A stretch of 64,000 nucleotides of DNA from positions 1 to 64,000 of the forward strand of contig NZ_BBQM01000033.1 of assembly GCF_000876015.1 (NCBI RefSeq). Direction: 5' to 3'. This DNA comes from Cupriavidus basilensis (GTDB taxonomy: Bacteria > Pseudomonadota > Gammaproteobacteria > Burkholderiales > Burkholderiaceae). The translations under genes and the position numbers were made by a program. This document shows, piece after piece, positions 61,047-64,000 of the stretch. Each line of letters begins with the position of its first letter. Position 1 is the stretch's first letter. Under the pieces are notes generated by a model. The model saw only the letters and a list, made by a program, of their open reading frames with translations. It did no database searches and was not told where the DNA came from.

Positions 61047-62180
61047 ATGCCCCCTCGCACCACCGTTTTCGTGGCCGCCCTCGTGGTCGGCCTGCTCCAC
61101 ATCTATATCGGCGTGCGCCTGCTGCCCGACCTGCCGGTCGCCTTCGCCGTCAAGGCGCTCGCCGTGGCGTGGCTGGCGCTGTCGTGGCCGCTGATCCCGG
61201 CCGGCCTGCTGGCGCGGCGCCTGGACCAGCCCTGGTCCGACACGCTCACCTGGGTCGGCATGCTGGCGATGGGCTTCTTCTCGTCGCTGCTGGTGCTGAC
61301 GCTGGCGCGCGACGTGGCGCTGCTCGGCAGCGCCATCGCGGGCTGGCACCCAGGCTGGCTGCTGCCGCGCACGGCCGCCGCGGTGCCGCTGCTGGCGCTG
61401 GTGGTCACGGCGCTGGGCTTCTTCAACGCGCGGGGGCTGGCGCGCGTGGTGGAGGTGGAAGTGCCCATCGCCGGCCTGCCCGACGCGCTGCACGACTTCA
61501 CCATCGTGCAGATCAGCGACATCCACGTCGGCCCCACCATCAAGCGCCCCTACCTGGAGCGCATCGTGGCGCGCGTCAACGGGCTCAAGCCGGACGCCAT
61601 CGCCATCACCGGCGACCTGGTGGACGGCACCGTGCGCGAGCTGGCGCACCACACCGCGCCGCTGGGCAGCCTGCAGGCGCGCCACGGCACCTACTTCGTC
61701 ACCGGCAACCACGAGTATTACGCCGGCGCCGATCCGTGGATCGCCGAGCTGCGCAGGCTGGGCCTGCGCGTGCTGATGAACGAGCACGTGGTGATCGGGC
61801 AGGACGAGGACGCGCTGGTGCTGGCCGGCGTGACCGACTACACCGCGCACCGCTTCGACGAAAGCCACCGCAGCGACCCCGCGCGCGCGCTCGAAGGCGC
61901 CCCACCGGTGGCCGCGGCGCGCGTGCTGCTGGCGCACCAGCCGCGCACCGCGCCGGCTGCCTCCGCCGCCGGCTTCGACCTGCAACTGTCCGGGCACACG
62001 CACGGCGGCCAGTTCTGGCCGTGGACCCTGTTCGTGCCGATGCAGCAGCCGTATGTCGCCGGACTCAAGCGCCATGAGGCGATGTGGGTCTACGTGAGCC
62101 GCGGCACCGGCTACTGGGGACCGCCGAAGCGCTTCGGCGCGCCGTCGGAGATCACGCGGCTGCGGCTGGTGAGGAAGTAG
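61047..62180 (+). CDS. membrane-anchored metallophosphoesterase (YaeI/YkuE-like)
   Basis: A 377-residue protein with four transmembrane helices in the first 130 residues and a calcineurin-like phosphoesterase domain: QISDIHVG, ITGDLVDG, GNHEYY and SGHTHGGQ carry the two-metal ligands. This layout matches UDP-diacylglucosamine/phospholipid or unknown phosphodiesterases of the YkuE type. Start chosen at 61047 because GGAGG lies 4 nt upstream; an in-frame ATG at 61011 would add 12 residues. Substrate unknown. Confidence 0.88.
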   Translation: MPPRTTVFVAALVVGLLHIYIGVRLLPDLPVAFAVKALAVAWLALSWPLIPAGLLARRLDQPWSDTLTWVGMLAMGFFSSLLVLTLARDVALLGSAIAGWHPGWLLPRTAAAVPLLALVVTALGFFNARGLARVVEVEVPIAGLPDALHDFTIVQISDIHVGPTIKRPYLERIVARVNGLKPDAIAITGDLVDGTVRELAHHTAPLGSLQARHGTYFVTGNHEYYAGADPWIAELRRLGLRVLMNEHVVIGQDEDALVLAGVTDYTAHRFDESHRSDPARALEGAPPVAAARVLLAHQPRTAPAASAAGFDLQLSGHTHGGQFWPWTLFVPMQQPYVAGLKRHEAMWVYVSRGTGYWGPPKRFGAPSEITRLRLVRK

Positions 62181-62196
62181 GCTGCACCCGGACGAA

Positions 62197-62225
62197 AAAA
62201 GGCCTCGCGCAATGCGAGGCCTTTT
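62197..62225. terminator. bidirectional intrinsic terminator
   Basis: AAAAGGCCTCGC (62197-62208) and GCGAGGCCTTTT (62214-62225) form a perfect 12-bp stem with a 5-nt loop. The T-run on both strands serves the metallophosphoesterase and ettA genes, which converge here. Confidence 0.92.
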
Positions 62226-62315
62226 GCTGCCGGCAACGCCGGTTTGCCGCTCTGTTGTCACCCCTCTCCCATTTCATGGAGAAGGGAGCAAACCGTTCCC
62301 TGCGAAACGCCGGCT

Positions 62316-63983
<1,668 letters not shown>

Positions 63984-64000
63984 GCGAGTCCGGGAAGTGT

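Overview
The window is GC-rich, densely coded DNA from a member of the Burkholderiaceae, most like Cupriavidus or Ralstonia. The basis is recognisable protein families (a DUF3563 small protein, a Bug/TctC binding protein, an ApaG-Rpe-Gph-TrpEGDC order, an EttA homologue, paaGIK) and codon use, not a database search. The many housekeeping genes (trp operon, rpe, hemA, prfA, prmC, grxD, ubiX, ung, ychF, ettA) point to the main chromosome. No rRNA, tRNA, CRISPR array or complete insertion sequence was seen.

Layout. 1-9.0 kb: AT-richer edge with nested palindromes, a solitary enoyl-CoA hydratase, a two-component system, two unlisted small proteins, an SDR/AraC pair, a GntR/acyl-CoA dehydrogenase pair with an operator between them, and a PAS-GGDEF diguanylate cyclase. 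9.3-12.1 kb: phenylacetate genes paaG-paaI-paaK behind a TetR-type palindrome. 12.2-21.9 kb: mltA, apaG, then rpe-gph, a Trp-rich leader peptide and trpE-trpG-trpD-trpC, followed by a CYTH protein and ung. 21.9-33.1 kb: acylphosphatase, a two-gene ABC transporter (tandem permease plus ATPase) without a binding protein, a FUSC membrane protein, an M61 peptidase, an AcuI-type reductase, dsbC and a UbiH-type hydroxylase.

33.3-38.98 kb: ychF and its terminator, then a roughly 2.6 kb accessory island with lower GC. It holds a HigB2-type toxin gene broken by one in-frame TGA, its intact HigA2-type antitoxin, the 3' end of an SF2 helicase, an intact prlF-yhaV toxin-antitoxin pair with a perfect operator palindrome, and a chain of overlapping tiny ORFs. 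The island ends at the terminator of a three-lipoprotein operon (CsgG-like, DUF4810, GNA1162).

39.4-49.0 kb: a GDYXXLXY/DUF4401/DUF2157 membrane operon, an MTA/SAH nucleosidase, then hemA-prfA-lipoprotein-prmC-grxD-ubiX. PrmC is expected to methylate the GGQ motif of PrfA. 49.2-53.5 kb: a probable lysine/aminoadipate catabolic unit (ALDH7-type dehydrogenase and a saccharopine dehydrogenase-like reductase) divergent from an Lrp/AsnC regulator, plus a DapB-fold protein lacking the catalytic histidines. 53.5-64 kb: two exported or anchored hypothetical proteins, a ClC channel/antiporter, a LysR-controlled SDR/acyl-CoA ligase/Bug cluster, a membrane metallophosphoesterase and ettA.

The most noteworthy points are the decayed and live toxin-antitoxin pairs with a helicase remnant between two similar terminators, the trp leader peptide, the histidine-less DapB paralogue beside lysine-catabolic genes, and several small or overlapping reading frames that gene callers are likely to miss.
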